6,823 bases of DNA, taken from the NCBI GenBank assembly GCA_018376855.1, contig JAHAAN010000100.1, forward strand, positions 1 through 6,823. Reading direction: 5' to 3'. Source of the stretch: Clostridiales bacterium. GTDB lineage: Bacteria; Bacillota; Clostridia; Christensenellales; QALW01. The notes beneath the pieces were generated by a model, which did not search any database, was not told where the DNA came from, and was given only the letters and a program-made list of their open reading frames with translations. A program made the translations under genes and the position numbers. This document shows, one piece after another, positions 1-6,103 of this stretch (position 1 is its first letter; the number at the start of each line of letters is the position of its first letter).

Positions 1-143
1 TTTGTAAAGATGCACAGGAAAACGCAATTGCCGTCAAGCTGGAGATTTGTATTCGGATTTTGGTTTTGTTTTTGTGCATTCCAATCCTTTCCCAACTTAT
101 AGAACTAATATTTTCTTTGCTGGGAGGCGCAAAAGTAACGTGA
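1..143 (+). CDS. spoIIIAD: SpoIIIAD, C-terminal end (partial, 5' end outside window)
   Basis: An open frame enters from the left edge (first full codon at 3) and ends at TGA 141-143, giving 46 residues. It begins CKDAQENAIAVKLEI and continues with a hydrophobic stretch (RILVLFLCIPILSQLIEL), then a short tail ending GGAKVT. The KDAxENAIAxKLE motif followed by a terminal membrane segment is the recognisable end of SpoIIIAD, a small membrane protein of the SpoIIIA-SpoIIQ channel made in the mother cell. It lies directly before spoIIIAE, as in other spore formers, and its stop codon overlaps the proposed spoIIIAE GTG start by four bases (GTGA), which suggests coupled translation. Only the last part of the gene is visible. 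Confidence 0.88.
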   Translation, partial: CKDAQENAIAVKLEICIRILVLFLCIPILSQLIELIFSLLGGAKVT

Positions 144-1306
144 AATACAAAAGAATTATGGTGGCTTTTATATCTGTTGCTATGCTGCTGTGCATTCCGT
201 TATGCTGTTGTGCGGAAGAATCGGTTGAAAGCATCATACAAGAGAAAATGGATGGAATTGATTTTGCGCCTTTAGACGAGATGTTCAGAGAGATCAATGA
301 TGCGGCGATTTCGAAGCTTGGGGGAGATTTGTCTTTTTCCGGTATGGTAGAAAAGATTTTGAACGGAAGTCTTGAAATCAATTTTGATACGATGTTTTCT
401 CTTTTGTTTTCTTTGTTTTTCTCAGGTATAAAAGATTTGCTTCCGTTAATTTTGGAGCTTTTCGTTCTCTCTATATTATCCGCTGTAATTCTGAATCTGA
501 AGGGGAGCTTTCAAGAACAGATAGGAGAGGCCATAAGATTTGTTACTTATTTAATTGCATCAGCTTTGCTGTTTCAGAGTTTTATTGCAATTGTGTTTTC
601 CGTAAAGGATATTATTGGAAGCTTGATTCGCATGCTTCAGCTTATTATGCCGATCTTGCTAACACTGCTTATGGCTTGTGGTGCTCCGTCCAGTGCAGGT
701 GTGCTGCAGCCGGACAGCGTAATTCTTGCTTCGGCTGCTGACGGGATCATTATTAATGTTGTGTTGCCGTTGATTTTGGTTATGACAGTGTTAGTGTTTA
801 TTAATAATTTACTTCCGGATTCCAAGCTTGTCGGAATTACACAGCTTTGCAGATCTGCGGCTACATGGATTCTTACAATTGTGTTTACGGTTTTTAGCGG
901 GACGATTACTTTGCAGGGAATTGCTGCGGCATCTTATGATGGTGTGTCGCTGCGAACGGTTCGATATGCGATTAATAACAGTGTTCCGATTATAGGCGGT
1001 TTGGTAGGGGAAAGTATGAATATGCTTCTTTCCTGCGGAGTTTTGGTGAAGAATGCAGTTGGAGTTGCAGCTTTGATCGGTATCGCCATTTTGATCGTTT
1101 CGCCGCTGCTGAATCTGGTTGCCTATATGTTTGCGCTTCGGATTGTAGCGGCAGTTACTGCGCCGCTTGCGGATCATCGCTTAAGTGCGCTCACAGGGCA
1201 GCTTTGCGATGTGCTTAAGATGTTGTTGGGTGCGCTGTGCGGGATAACGGTTACGGTCTTTATCTTAGTGTGTATCATTATCGGTACGGGAAACACCCTG
1301 CTCTGA
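140..1306 (+). CDS. spoIIIAE: Stage III sporulation protein AE
   Basis: This is a multi-pass membrane protein of 388 residues, close to the roughly 400 of Bacillus SpoIIIAE. SpoIIIAE belongs to the mother-cell side of the channel that supports forespore gene expression after engulfment. I choose GTG at 140: it overlaps the spoIIIAD stop (GTGA), has GGGAGG at 122-127, and gives a classic signal peptide (KYKR, then a hydrophobic core and CCCA before EES, cleavage perhaps after residue 25). A longer frame from ATG 47 would run through spoIIIAD and is unlikely; ATG 158 is a weaker alternative. After the signal comes a soluble stretch with amphipathic segments (about 26-95), then several hydrophobic segments to the C-terminus, including a region with ACGAPSSAGVLQPD near 180-195. 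The next gene, spoIIIAF, starts 49 bases on. Confidence 0.93.
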   Translation: MKYKRIMVAFISVAMLLCIPLCCCAEESVESIIQEKMDGIDFAPLDEMFREINDAAISKLGGDLSFSGMVEKILNGSLEINFDTMFSLLFSLFFSGIKDLLPLILELFVLSILSAVILNLKGSFQEQIGEAIRFVTYLIASALLFQSFIAIVFSVKDIIGSLIRMLQLIMPILLTLLMACGAPSSAGVLQPDSVILASAADGIIINVVLPLILVMTVLVFINNLLPDSKLVGITQLCRSAATWILTIVFTVFSGTITLQGIAAASYDGVSLRTVRYAINNSVPIIGGLVGESMNMLLSCGVLVKNAVGVAALIGIAILIVSPLLNLVAYMFALRIVAAVTAPLADHRLSALTGQLCDVLKMLLGALCGITVTVFILVCIIIGTGNTLL

Positions 1307-1355
1307 AGTGAAGTCTTGCATTTGTTGAAGTTAGATTCGGAATATAAAAAGATGC

Positions 1356-1823
1356 TTGGGAGAGTGGGTGCGTTTGTTGCAGAAGCTTTTTTCATCCGTA
1401 ATTACAATAACGCTGCTTTCGATCATTGGATTTTTGCTTGATTTTATTATGCCTTCCGGAAATATGAAAAGGCTGGCGAGGTTTGCCTGCAGCCTTGTGC
1501 TGACTTTGGTTATCAGTATTTCAGTTGCCGATTTGCTTTCGTTAGATTTTTCTGCTGCGATTCCAGAGTTCGAAGAAAAAAATATTTTTTTGGATCAATC
1601 AAGCATACAAAATGCCGTTAAACAATATATAAGATTATATGCCGGCTTTGAAAAAGCTGAGGTGTCTGTTTCTGTTGATGAAAACAAGTTGGTTTCAGTT
1701 ATGGTTTCATTTCCTTACGACAATGCAGAGGCGGCCGCAAAAAGAAAACTGACAGAAAATCAGATGCGAAAAACAATTTCGGTTCTATATAATGTAGAAG
1801 CGAATAAAATTATAATACAATGA
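1356..1823 (+). CDS. spoIIIAF: Stage III sporulation protein AF
   Basis: This 155-residue protein has two transmembrane segments near the N-terminus (about 12-32 and 41-63) separated by the family-typical short loop PSGNMKR, then a soluble domain (about 75-155) with the alpha/beta pattern of a ring-building motif (AEVSVSVDENKLVSVMVSF). It is shorter than the Bacillus protein of about 206 residues, mainly in the soluble part. SpoIIIAF is a membrane component of the SpoIIIA-SpoIIQ channel. The start is uncertain. TTG 1356 keeps a Glu-Trp pair like that near the start of Bacillus SpoIIIAF but has only weak upstream purines. TTG 1374, nine bases after GGGAGAG (1358-1364), or GTG 1368 are alternatives. 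No in-frame ATG exists between the stop at 1332 and the first membrane segment. The stop at 1821-1823 is 20 bases before spoIIIAG. Confidence 0.88.
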   Translation: MGEWVRLLQKLFSSVITITLLSIIGFLLDFIMPSGNMKRLARFACSLVLTLVISISVADLLSLDFSAAIPEFEEKNIFLDQSSIQNAVKQYIRLYAGFEKAEVSVSVDENKLVSVMVSFPYDNAEAAAKRKLTENQMRKTISVLYNVEANKIIIQ

Positions 1824-1843
1824 TGTGATAAAGGGTGTAGCAT

Positions 1844-2398
1844 ATGAAGAATTTATCATGGAAAGAAACACTGGGAAAAATTAAGCAGATAAAAAATATA
1901 GAAATCATCTTAGCTGTGGTGATTGGATTAGTTATTTTATTGATTTACTTTCTTCCGGGTGAAAACCGTTCGGAAAGTGAAAAAAAATCATCGAATGTTT
2001 CTGGAAACATTCAGACACAAACGGATGAGGAACGTTTGAAAGCGGTGCTTTCTCAAATGGAGGGGGTAGGGAAAACAGAGGTAATGATTACGTATGAATC
2101 TGGCGTGGAGCTTGTTCCTGCATTTGAATCATCGAGGCAGGAAACGGTGACCACCGGCAGCAGTCAGAGTTCAACGACCGTTAGTGAAAATAATCAGCTT
2201 GTAACTGTTTATGGCAGCGGTGGCAATCAGGCGCTGATTCTGGTGGAGAAAAATCCTGCTATTAAGGGGGTGATCGTCATTGCGCAGGGAGCTTCCGATC
2301 TAACGACGCGGATGAATCTGTATAAAGCGGTTCAAACCGTATTGCAGATTCCGGCAAGTAAGGTGGACATTTTTGAGATGAATAAAAAAGGAGAGTAA
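1844..2398 (+). CDS. spoIIIAG: Stage III sporulation protein AG
   Basis: This 184-residue protein has a short cytoplasmic N-terminus, one transmembrane helix (about 18-37), a linker, and an extracytoplasmic ring-building domain. In Bacillus, SpoIIIAG forms a large 30-subunit ring in the space between the two membranes of the engulfed forespore, related to the EscJ/PrgK rings of type III secretion. The helical DEERLKAVLSQMEGVGKTEVMI start of the domain (61-82) and the closing ALILVEKNPAIKGVIVIA to DIFEMN part (130-180) are clear. Between them is a Ser/Thr/Gln-rich insertion (about 97-118), where family members have an extra beta-rich element. The ribosome binding site AAAGGG precedes ATG 1844 at good spacing. 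The gene ends 5 bases before spoIIIAH, whose ribosome binding site lies in the last codons of spoIIIAG. Confidence 0.94.
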   Translation: MKNLSWKETLGKIKQIKNIEIILAVVIGLVILLIYFLPGENRSESEKKSSNVSGNIQTQTDEERLKAVLSQMEGVGKTEVMITYESGVELVPAFESSRQETVTTGSSQSSTTVSENNQLVTVYGSGGNQALILVEKNPAIKGVIVIAQGASDLTTRMNLYKAVQTVLQIPASKVDIFEMNKKGE

Positions 2399-2403
2399 AA
2401 AAT

Positions 2404-2910
2404 ATGATTAAGATCAACAGGAAAACAATTGTAATTGCTTCAATGGTGGTATTGCTTGTGGTGGCGGGGTATTTGAACTGGCGTTATGCGGATATGAATT
2501 CGCAGCAGGTATCAGGCGGAGGAAACCAACAACAGGGAGGCGGCAATAACGATTTAGATGCAGCTGATGTTTTTAGCCGATTCAGAACCGAGCGCGAGGA
2601 GACAAGGGCTCAGGAGATCACTTCTATTGACAGCATCATCAATAACAGTAACACGGATCAGACGACGTTGGCTGAAGCACAGAAAATGAAGCTTGAGCTT
2701 GTGGATTCCATGGAAAAAGAATTGTTGCTTGAGGGATTGATTAAGGCAAAGGGATTTGAGGATGTATATGTAATGCTGTCAGATCAGTCTGTAAATGTAA
2801 TTGTTAAGGAATCGGAAATGACGCAGGCAAAGGTTGCGCAGATCCTTGACATTGTTATGAGAGAAACTGATGTTGAAACGGATAATGTGAAAATTACGCA
2901 GTCTACATGA
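2404..2910 (+). CDS. spoIIIAH: Stage III sporulation protein AH
   Basis: This 168-residue protein has one N-terminal membrane anchor (about 8-26, ending YLNWRY as is common in clostridial homologues), a Gly/Gln/Asn-rich linker (33-50), a charged helix (53-80), and a C-terminal ring-building domain (about 86-166, with GFEDVYVMLSDQSVNVIV). SpoIIIAH is the mother-cell partner that binds forespore SpoIIQ across the intermembrane space, linking the two halves of the channel. Its domain is related to the YscJ/FliF ring family. AAAAAGGAGAG (2385-2395) inside the end of spoIIIAG serves as ribosome binding site. It is the last gene of the operon: a strong hairpin follows at 2922-2951 and the next gene is convergent. 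Confidence 0.94.
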   Translation: MIKINRKTIVIASMVVLLVVAGYLNWRYADMNSQQVSGGGNQQQGGGNNDLDAADVFSRFRTEREETRAQEITSIDSIINNSNTDQTTLAEAQKMKLELVDSMEKELLLEGLIKAKGFEDVYVMLSDQSVNVIVKESEMTQAKVAQILDIVMRETDVETDNVKITQST

Positions 2911-2921
2911 GAAAACAAAGC

Positions 2922-2951
2922 AAGGGCAGACATAAAATCATGTCTGCCCTT
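2922..2951. terminator. Bidirectional terminator between spoIIIAH and rpmB
   Basis: Positions 2922-2933 (AAGGGCAGACAT) and 2940-2951 form a perfect 12-bp inverted repeat with a six-base loop. It lies between two convergent genes, 12 bases after the spoIIIAH stop and 40 bases from the rpmB stop. Read on the minus strand the stem is followed by a T-rich tail (GCTTTGTTTTC). On the plus strand the tail (ATTACCTTGG) is poorer in T. It most likely ends rpmB transcripts well and spoIIIA transcripts at least partly. Confidence 0.8.
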
Positions 2952-2991
2952 ATTACCTTGGTTTACAGTGCGGTTTTTATGCCAGGTGCAT

Positions 2992-3183
2992 TTAGATGGT
3001 TCTTTGAACCTTTCCGGATCTTAAGCAGCTTGTGCATACGCAAATACGCTTTTTGCTGCCGTTTACGATAGCCTGCACCTTCTGTACATTGGGAGCCCAG
3101 TATGTTCTTGTATGTCTCTTAGAGTGACTTACATTATTACCAGACATAACACCTTTTCCGCAAATTTCACAATACTTAGCCAT
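2992..3183 (-). CDS. rpmB: 50S ribosomal protein L28
   Basis: This is a 63-residue basic protein, the usual length for bacterial L28 (bL28) of the large ribosomal subunit. It starts MAKYCEICGKGVMSGNNVSHS and contains the family pattern SKRHTRTYWAPNVQKV. Two Cys-x2-Cys pairs (C5/C8 and C50/C53) mark the zinc-binding form, as opposed to zinc-independent paralogues that lack these cysteines. I place the start at ATG 3181-3183, not at the upstream in-frame ATG (3216), because a near-perfect AAAGGAGGTG lies at 3190-3199, seven bases before it, and because L28 proteins begin MA(K/R). The gene is transcribed alone, divergent from the Asp23-family gene and convergent with spoIIIAH. Confidence 0.97.
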   Translation of the reverse strand: MAKYCEICGKGVMSGNNVSHSKRHTRTYWAPNVQKVQAIVNGSKKRICVCTSCLRSGKVQRTI

Positions 3184-3228
3184 TGAGCACACCTCCTTTG
3201 GGTATGGTTCAGTCAAAATAACGTATAT

Positions 3229-3257
3229 AATATATCATTAATGACGGTTTTATGCAA
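3229..3257 (-). promoter_or_regulatory. Vegetative promoter for rpmB
   Basis: On the minus strand TTGCAT (plus 3252-3257) is followed after 17 bases by TATATT (plus 3229-3234), a good SigA-type arrangement. Transcription would start near 3222, giving a leader of roughly 40 bases before the rpmB ATG and containing its strong ribosome binding site. Its -35 region lies inside one arm of the inverted repeat described separately. Confidence 0.6.
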
Positions 3258-3322
3258 GCGCTTTTTCGCATGAAAACAAATTTTCTTGTCACACTAAAGA
3301 AAGCGAAAAAATGAGCTTGCAT
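3252..3322. repeat. Mirrored element in the rpmB / asp23 divergent promoter region
   Basis: The sequence GCGAAAAA, then a short gap, then GCTTGCAT occurs twice in opposite orientation. The right copy is on the plus strand at 3303-3322 (gap of four bases). The left copy is on the minus strand at plus 3252-3269 (gap of two bases). About 33 bases separate the arms, and TTGCAT in each arm is the proposed -35 box of the promoter leading away from the centre. This may be a shared upstream or regulator-binding element of the two divergent genes. No known operator was recognised. Confidence 0.55.
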
Positions 3323-3345
3323 TTATTTTACTTCTGCATTAAAAT
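3317..3345 (+). promoter_or_regulatory. Vegetative promoter for the asp23-fakA pair
   Basis: TTGCAT (3317-3322), 17 bases, then TAAAAT (3340-3345) forms a SigA-type promoter in very AT-rich DNA. The start would fall near 3352, leaving a leader of about 45 bases that carries GGAGGG (3386-3391) six bases before ATG 3398. Its -35 region is in the right arm of the mirrored element. Confidence 0.55.
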
Positions 3346-3397
3346 ATAAAATGTATTTATTCTACTTTGTTTAATTAAAATCATTGGAGGGAAACTT

Positions 3398-3748
3398 ATG
3401 TCTATTCAAACCAAAAATGACTTCGGTGTTGTTACTATTGCTGATTCCGTTTTGGCGACAATAGCCGGAATGGCTGCTATGCAGTGCGCAGGCATTGTAG
3501 GAATGGCGTCGCAGGGAGCTGCGGAAGGAATTGCCGAGCTGCTTAAGATCGAAAGCCTTACGAAAGGCGTGAAAGCCATAACGAATGAGGATACCGTTGT
3601 GATTGACATTAATGTGATTCTTGAATACGGTGTTTCTATGGTTGCCGTTGCCGATAATGTGATTGGTTCGGTTAAGTTCGCAATTGAATCTATGACAGGA
3701 TTGAAAGTAGAGAGCGTAAACGTTTATATTAAAGGCATACGCGTGTAA
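3398..3748 (+). CDS. Asp23/Gls24 family envelope stress response protein (YloU type)
   Basis: This small protein of 116 residues begins MSIQTKNDFGVVTIADSVLATIAGMAA and continues with alternating strand and helix segments, such as IDINVILEYGVSM and the closing VESVNVYIKGIRV. That is the Asp23/Gls24 (former DUF322) pattern. Members are abundant cytoplasmic proteins, some held at the membrane by AmaP-type partners and linked to cell-envelope homeostasis; the biochemical role is not settled. There is no signal peptide or membrane helix. The position directly before fakA and beside rpmB matches Bacillus yloU rather than the yqhY copy found near accBC. An optimal GGAGGG precedes ATG 3398. It is very likely co-transcribed with fakA. 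Confidence 0.93.
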   Translation: MSIQTKNDFGVVTIADSVLATIAGMAAMQCAGIVGMASQGAAEGIAELLKIESLTKGVKAITNEDTVVIDINVILEYGVSMVAVADNVIGSVKFAIESMTGLKVESVNVYIKGIRV

Positions 3749-3767
3749 GCAGTATACCGATGATTTT

Positions 3768-3772
3768 GGAGG
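3768..3772 (+). promoter_or_regulatory. Ribosome binding site that fixes the fakA start
   Basis: GGAGG at 3768-3772 lies inside the longer open frame that begins at ATG 3760, so that ATG cannot be the start it serves. It is only two bases from ATG 3775 but eight bases from GTG 3781, the usual spacing. This supports GTG 3781 as the fakA start. Confidence 0.7.
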
Positions 3773-3780
3773 ACATGAAA

Positions 3781-5415
3781 GTGAGAGAGAACAAGATTGA
3801 CGGTATTACGCTGAAAGAGTGTATGCTTGCGGCTGCCGGAACCTTAGAGGCAAACAAAAAGCAGCTGAATGATTTAAATGTGTTTCCTGTGCCGGATGGA
3901 GATACCGGTACAAATATGTCGATGACGATGAAATCGGTTTTGAAGGAAGTGCAAAGCGTAACTGATATTAATGTTGCTAATATTGCGGCAGCGGCATCGC
4001 GCGGAGCGTTGAAGGGTGCGCGTGGAAATAGCGGTGTTATTTTATCGCAGTTGCTTAGAGGGCTTGCTGTTCCGTTCGCTTCTTGTGAGCTGATTGATGC
4101 TTCTACGTTTGCAGCCGCAATGCGAAAGGGCGTTGAAATGGCTTATAAGGCTGTTATGAAGCCAAAAGAAGGTACTATTTTAACTGTGGCGCGTGTAATT
4201 GCAGAGGATTGTACTTTGTGCGCAAAGAACGGCGGCACGATCTATGATGTAATTGATCGGGCGCTTATTAGCGGAAAGGCAATTCTTGCAAAAACGCCGG
4301 AAATGCTCCCTGTTTTGAAAAAAGCCGGCGTTGTTGATGCCGGCGGACAGGGTTTGTTGTTGATTTATGCGGCATTCAGTAAGGTTATTCATGGCGAATA
4401 TATTCCCGATCAGGAAGAAGAGTCGATTAATCTTGAGGCAAGCAGTCCTGCGCAGTGGGTCAGTGACGAGAATGATTTGGAAAATATCACTTTTGCGTAT
4501 TGTACGGAGTTTTTTGTTAAGAATATGTATGATTTTGTTACGGAAAAGGATATTAATAAGCTGCGCGATATGCTTTCTAAAATCGGCGATTCACTTGTTG
4601 TAGTAGGCGATGTGGAACTGGTTAAGGTTCATGTGCATACAAACACACCGGGAAAGGCGCTTCAATATGCTGTGCAGCTCGGTGAACTGGATGGCATCAA
4701 GATTGAAAACATGGTAATACAGCATCGTGAAATCATGGCTAAAAGAGCTGCGGAACGCAAGGCAGTTGGTATTGCTTCAGTGTCATCAGGAGATGGACTG
4801 AGCGATATCTTCCTTGATATCGGTGTGGATGATATTATTTCCGGTGGGCAGACAATGAATCCCAGCACAGAGGATATTGTAAAGCAGGTTAAGCAGATCA
4901 ATGCTGATGCAGTGATTATTCTTCCGAATAATTCCAACATTATTTTGGCTGCTCAACAGGCACAGGATTTTACTGAGCAAAAAGTTTATGTTGTTCCGAG
5001 TAAAACGATTCCACAGGGAATTGCTGCTATGTTGGCATTTAATCCGGAATTTGATGCGCAGACAAATTTTGAAAACATGTGCGCGGCGCTGAATGATGTA
5101 AAAACGGGTCAGGTGACTTATGCTGTCCGGGATACTGTTATAGAAGATCAACCGATCACAAAGGGAGATATATTAGGTCTTTGTGAGGGAACAATTCGGG
5201 CGGTCGGAAAGGGAATTGCTCCGATTACAGAAGAATTGATTGCGAAGATGTGCGATGACGGTGCGGATCTTGTAACGATTTATTATGGAAGCGAAGTTTC
5301 TAAGGAAGATGCTGAGAAGCTTGCCGAGAATATCAGCGCGAATAATGCGGATGTAGATGTTGAACTGCATTATGGTGGCCAGCCAGTGTATTATTATATT
5401 GTGTCGGTGGAATAA
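3781..5415 (+). CDS. fakA: Fatty acid kinase catalytic subunit FakA (DhaL/DegV-type, YloV)
   Basis: FakA phosphorylates fatty acids presented by a FakB binding protein, making acyl-phosphates for phospholipid synthesis. From GTG 3781 the protein has 544 residues, near the roughly 550 of Bacillus YloV. Its start (RENKIDGITLKECML) aligns with the family start (IRTLDGRTFAEMIL), so the seven extra residues from ATG 3760 are probably not made. The N-terminal DhaL-type kinase domain (1 to about 205) shows the metal/ATP motif NVFPVPDGDTGTNM (33-46), GALKGARGNSGVILSQLLRG (about 74-93) and DAGGQGLL near 186. The middle domain has C241 and H284-x-H286, matching the conserved Cys and HxH of Staphylococcus FakA. 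The C-terminal domain (about 305-544) is the FakB-interacting region. No fakB is in the window. It follows the Asp23-family gene by 32 bases and ends at a terminator. Confidence 0.94.
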   Translation: MRENKIDGITLKECMLAAAGTLEANKKQLNDLNVFPVPDGDTGTNMSMTMKSVLKEVQSVTDINVANIAAAASRGALKGARGNSGVILSQLLRGLAVPFASCELIDASTFAAAMRKGVEMAYKAVMKPKEGTILTVARVIAEDCTLCAKNGGTIYDVIDRALISGKAILAKTPEMLPVLKKAGVVDAGGQGLLLIYAAFSKVIHGEYIPDQEEESINLEASSPAQWVSDENDLENITFAYCTEFFVKNMYDFVTEKDINKLRDMLSKIGDSLVVVGDVELVKVHVHTNTPGKALQYAVQLGELDGIKIENMVIQHREIMAKRAAERKAVGIASVSSGDGLSDIFLDIGVDDIISGGQTMNPSTEDIVKQVKQINADAVIILPNNSNIILAAQQAQDFTEQKVYVVPSKTIPQGIAAMLAFNPEFDAQTNFENMCAALNDVKTGQVTYAVRDTVIEDQPITKGDILGLCEGTIRAVGKGIAPITEELIAKMCDDGADLVTIYYGSEVSKEDAEKLAENISANNADVDVELHYGGQPVYYYIVSVE

Positions 5416-5431
5416 ATGAGACAAAACAGTG

Positions 5432-5463
5432 AAAGCGGCAGATATTTTTCTGCTGCTTTTATT
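5432..5463 (+). terminator. Rho-independent terminator after fakA
   Basis: AAAGCGGCAG (5432-5441) pairs with CTGCTGCTTT (5450-5459) over 10 bp with a single G-U pair and an eight-base loop, followed by TATTTTATT. It lies 16 bases after the fakA stop and would end the asp23-fakA transcript. Confidence 0.8.
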
Positions 5464-5481
5464 TTATTGTAGGTCTTAAAA

Positions 5482-5509
5482 TTGCGTTGTAGTGAAGATA
5501 AAATTATAT
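5482..5509 (+). promoter_or_regulatory. Possible promoter of the methyltransferase gene remnant
   Basis: TTGCGT (5482-5487), 16 bases, then TTATAT (5504-5509) is a weak SigA-like match just after the fakA terminator. An AAGGTGA ribosome-binding-like sequence follows at 5524-5530. Such matches are common in AT-rich spacers, so this is only a candidate. Confidence 0.3.
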
Positions 5510-5536
5510 GTGAAAAATGAAAGAAGGTGAAGTGCG

Positions 5537-6027
5537 CAGTATATAAGTACATATTAATCTCTGATTGGGGAAATTATGATAGCAAGTGACGGTGAGAATC
5601 TTATTGGGCTATGGTTTAAGGGGCAAAAATATTTTGCCGATATCCTGCAGGATGACTGTGCACAAGCAGATTTTCCGGTGTTTGAACAAACAAAATGTTG
5701 GTTTGATTGTTATTTTAAAGGCGGGATTTCGACTTTTGTTCCACCGTTGTATTTGCAAGGAAGTACTTTTCAGCTTTCTGTTTGGAAGCTTTTGCAGCAA
5801 ATCCCTTATGGCGAAATTGCGAAGGAGCTTGAAAGAACAAGTGCGCGGCGAGTATCTGCGCAGGCAGTGGGTGGTGCAGTTGGACATAATCCTGTTTCGG
5901 TTATTGTTCCGTGTCATAGGGTTGTGGGCAGCAATGGCAGCCTGACGGGATATGTGGGCGGTATTGATAAAAACGGAAGCTTCTTTCTGTTGAAAAAGTG
6001 AATATAAAACATTTATTTGTTCTGTAA
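5537..6027 (+). pseudogene. ogt: Methylated-DNA-protein cysteine methyltransferase, apparently decaying (longest intact frame 5576-6001)
   Basis: Ogt/MGMT proteins repair O6-alkylguanine by moving the alkyl group to an active-site cysteine. The frame from ATG 5576 (GGGG five bases before it) gives 141 residues with IPCHRV-type active site VPCHRVVGSNGSLTGY (Cys113) and the helix-turn-helix part SAQAVGGAVGHNP, so the family is clear. Three defects suggest decay. First, the homology continues upstream in the same frame (YISTY, TAA at 5555, SLIGEIMIASDG) and no start codon exists there. Second, IPYGEIAKE lacks the six residues that normally separate IPYG from EIA, including the conserved tyrosine. 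Third, after GIDK (5966-5971) the frame moves to a short unrelated tail, whereas the neighbouring frame reads KRKLLSVEKVNIKHLFVL to TAA 6025-6027, as in intact relatives. Family comparison is from memory. A functional shortened protein from 5576 is possible but unlikely. Confidence 0.75.
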
Positions 6028-6060
6028 AGCAGGGCTTTGAATAGTGCGTTAAAAGCATAT

Positions 6061-6096
6061 AAAAAGAGAACCATTTGGAATATGTTTTCCAAATGG
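6061..6096 (-). terminator. Rho-independent terminator of the 84-residue protein gene
   Basis: CCATTTGGAA (6071-6080) and TTCCAAATGG (6087-6096) form a perfect 10-bp stem with a six-base loop. On the minus strand the stem is followed by TTCTCTTTTTATATG, a good T-tract, while the plus-strand side lacks one. It lies 7 bases after the stop of the minus-strand gene, so it belongs to that gene. Confidence 0.8.
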
Positions 6097-6103
6097 CTAT
6101 AAG

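Noticed and set aside
47..157. N-terminal extension of spoIIIAE from ATG 47
   Set aside because: It overlaps the coding end of spoIIIAD in another frame, lacks homology, and hides a normal signal peptide; GTG 140 with GGGAGG and the GTGA overlap explains the start better.
1316..1345. Possible promoter before spoIIIAF (TTGCAT at 1316-1321)
   Set aside because: The best -10 partner at acceptable spacing (GAATAT, 18 bases on) is poor, and no SigE-type CATA box was found, so it was not listed as a feature.
3184..3397. spoVM between rpmB and the Asp23-family gene, as in Bacillus
   Set aside because: No short frame resembling the 26-residue SpoVM amphipathic peptide was seen on either strand; the spacer is taken up by two divergent promoters and the mirrored element.
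5586..5945. 119-residue plus-strand frame over the methyltransferase
   Set aside because: It lies in another frame over clear methyltransferase homology and has no recognisable domain.
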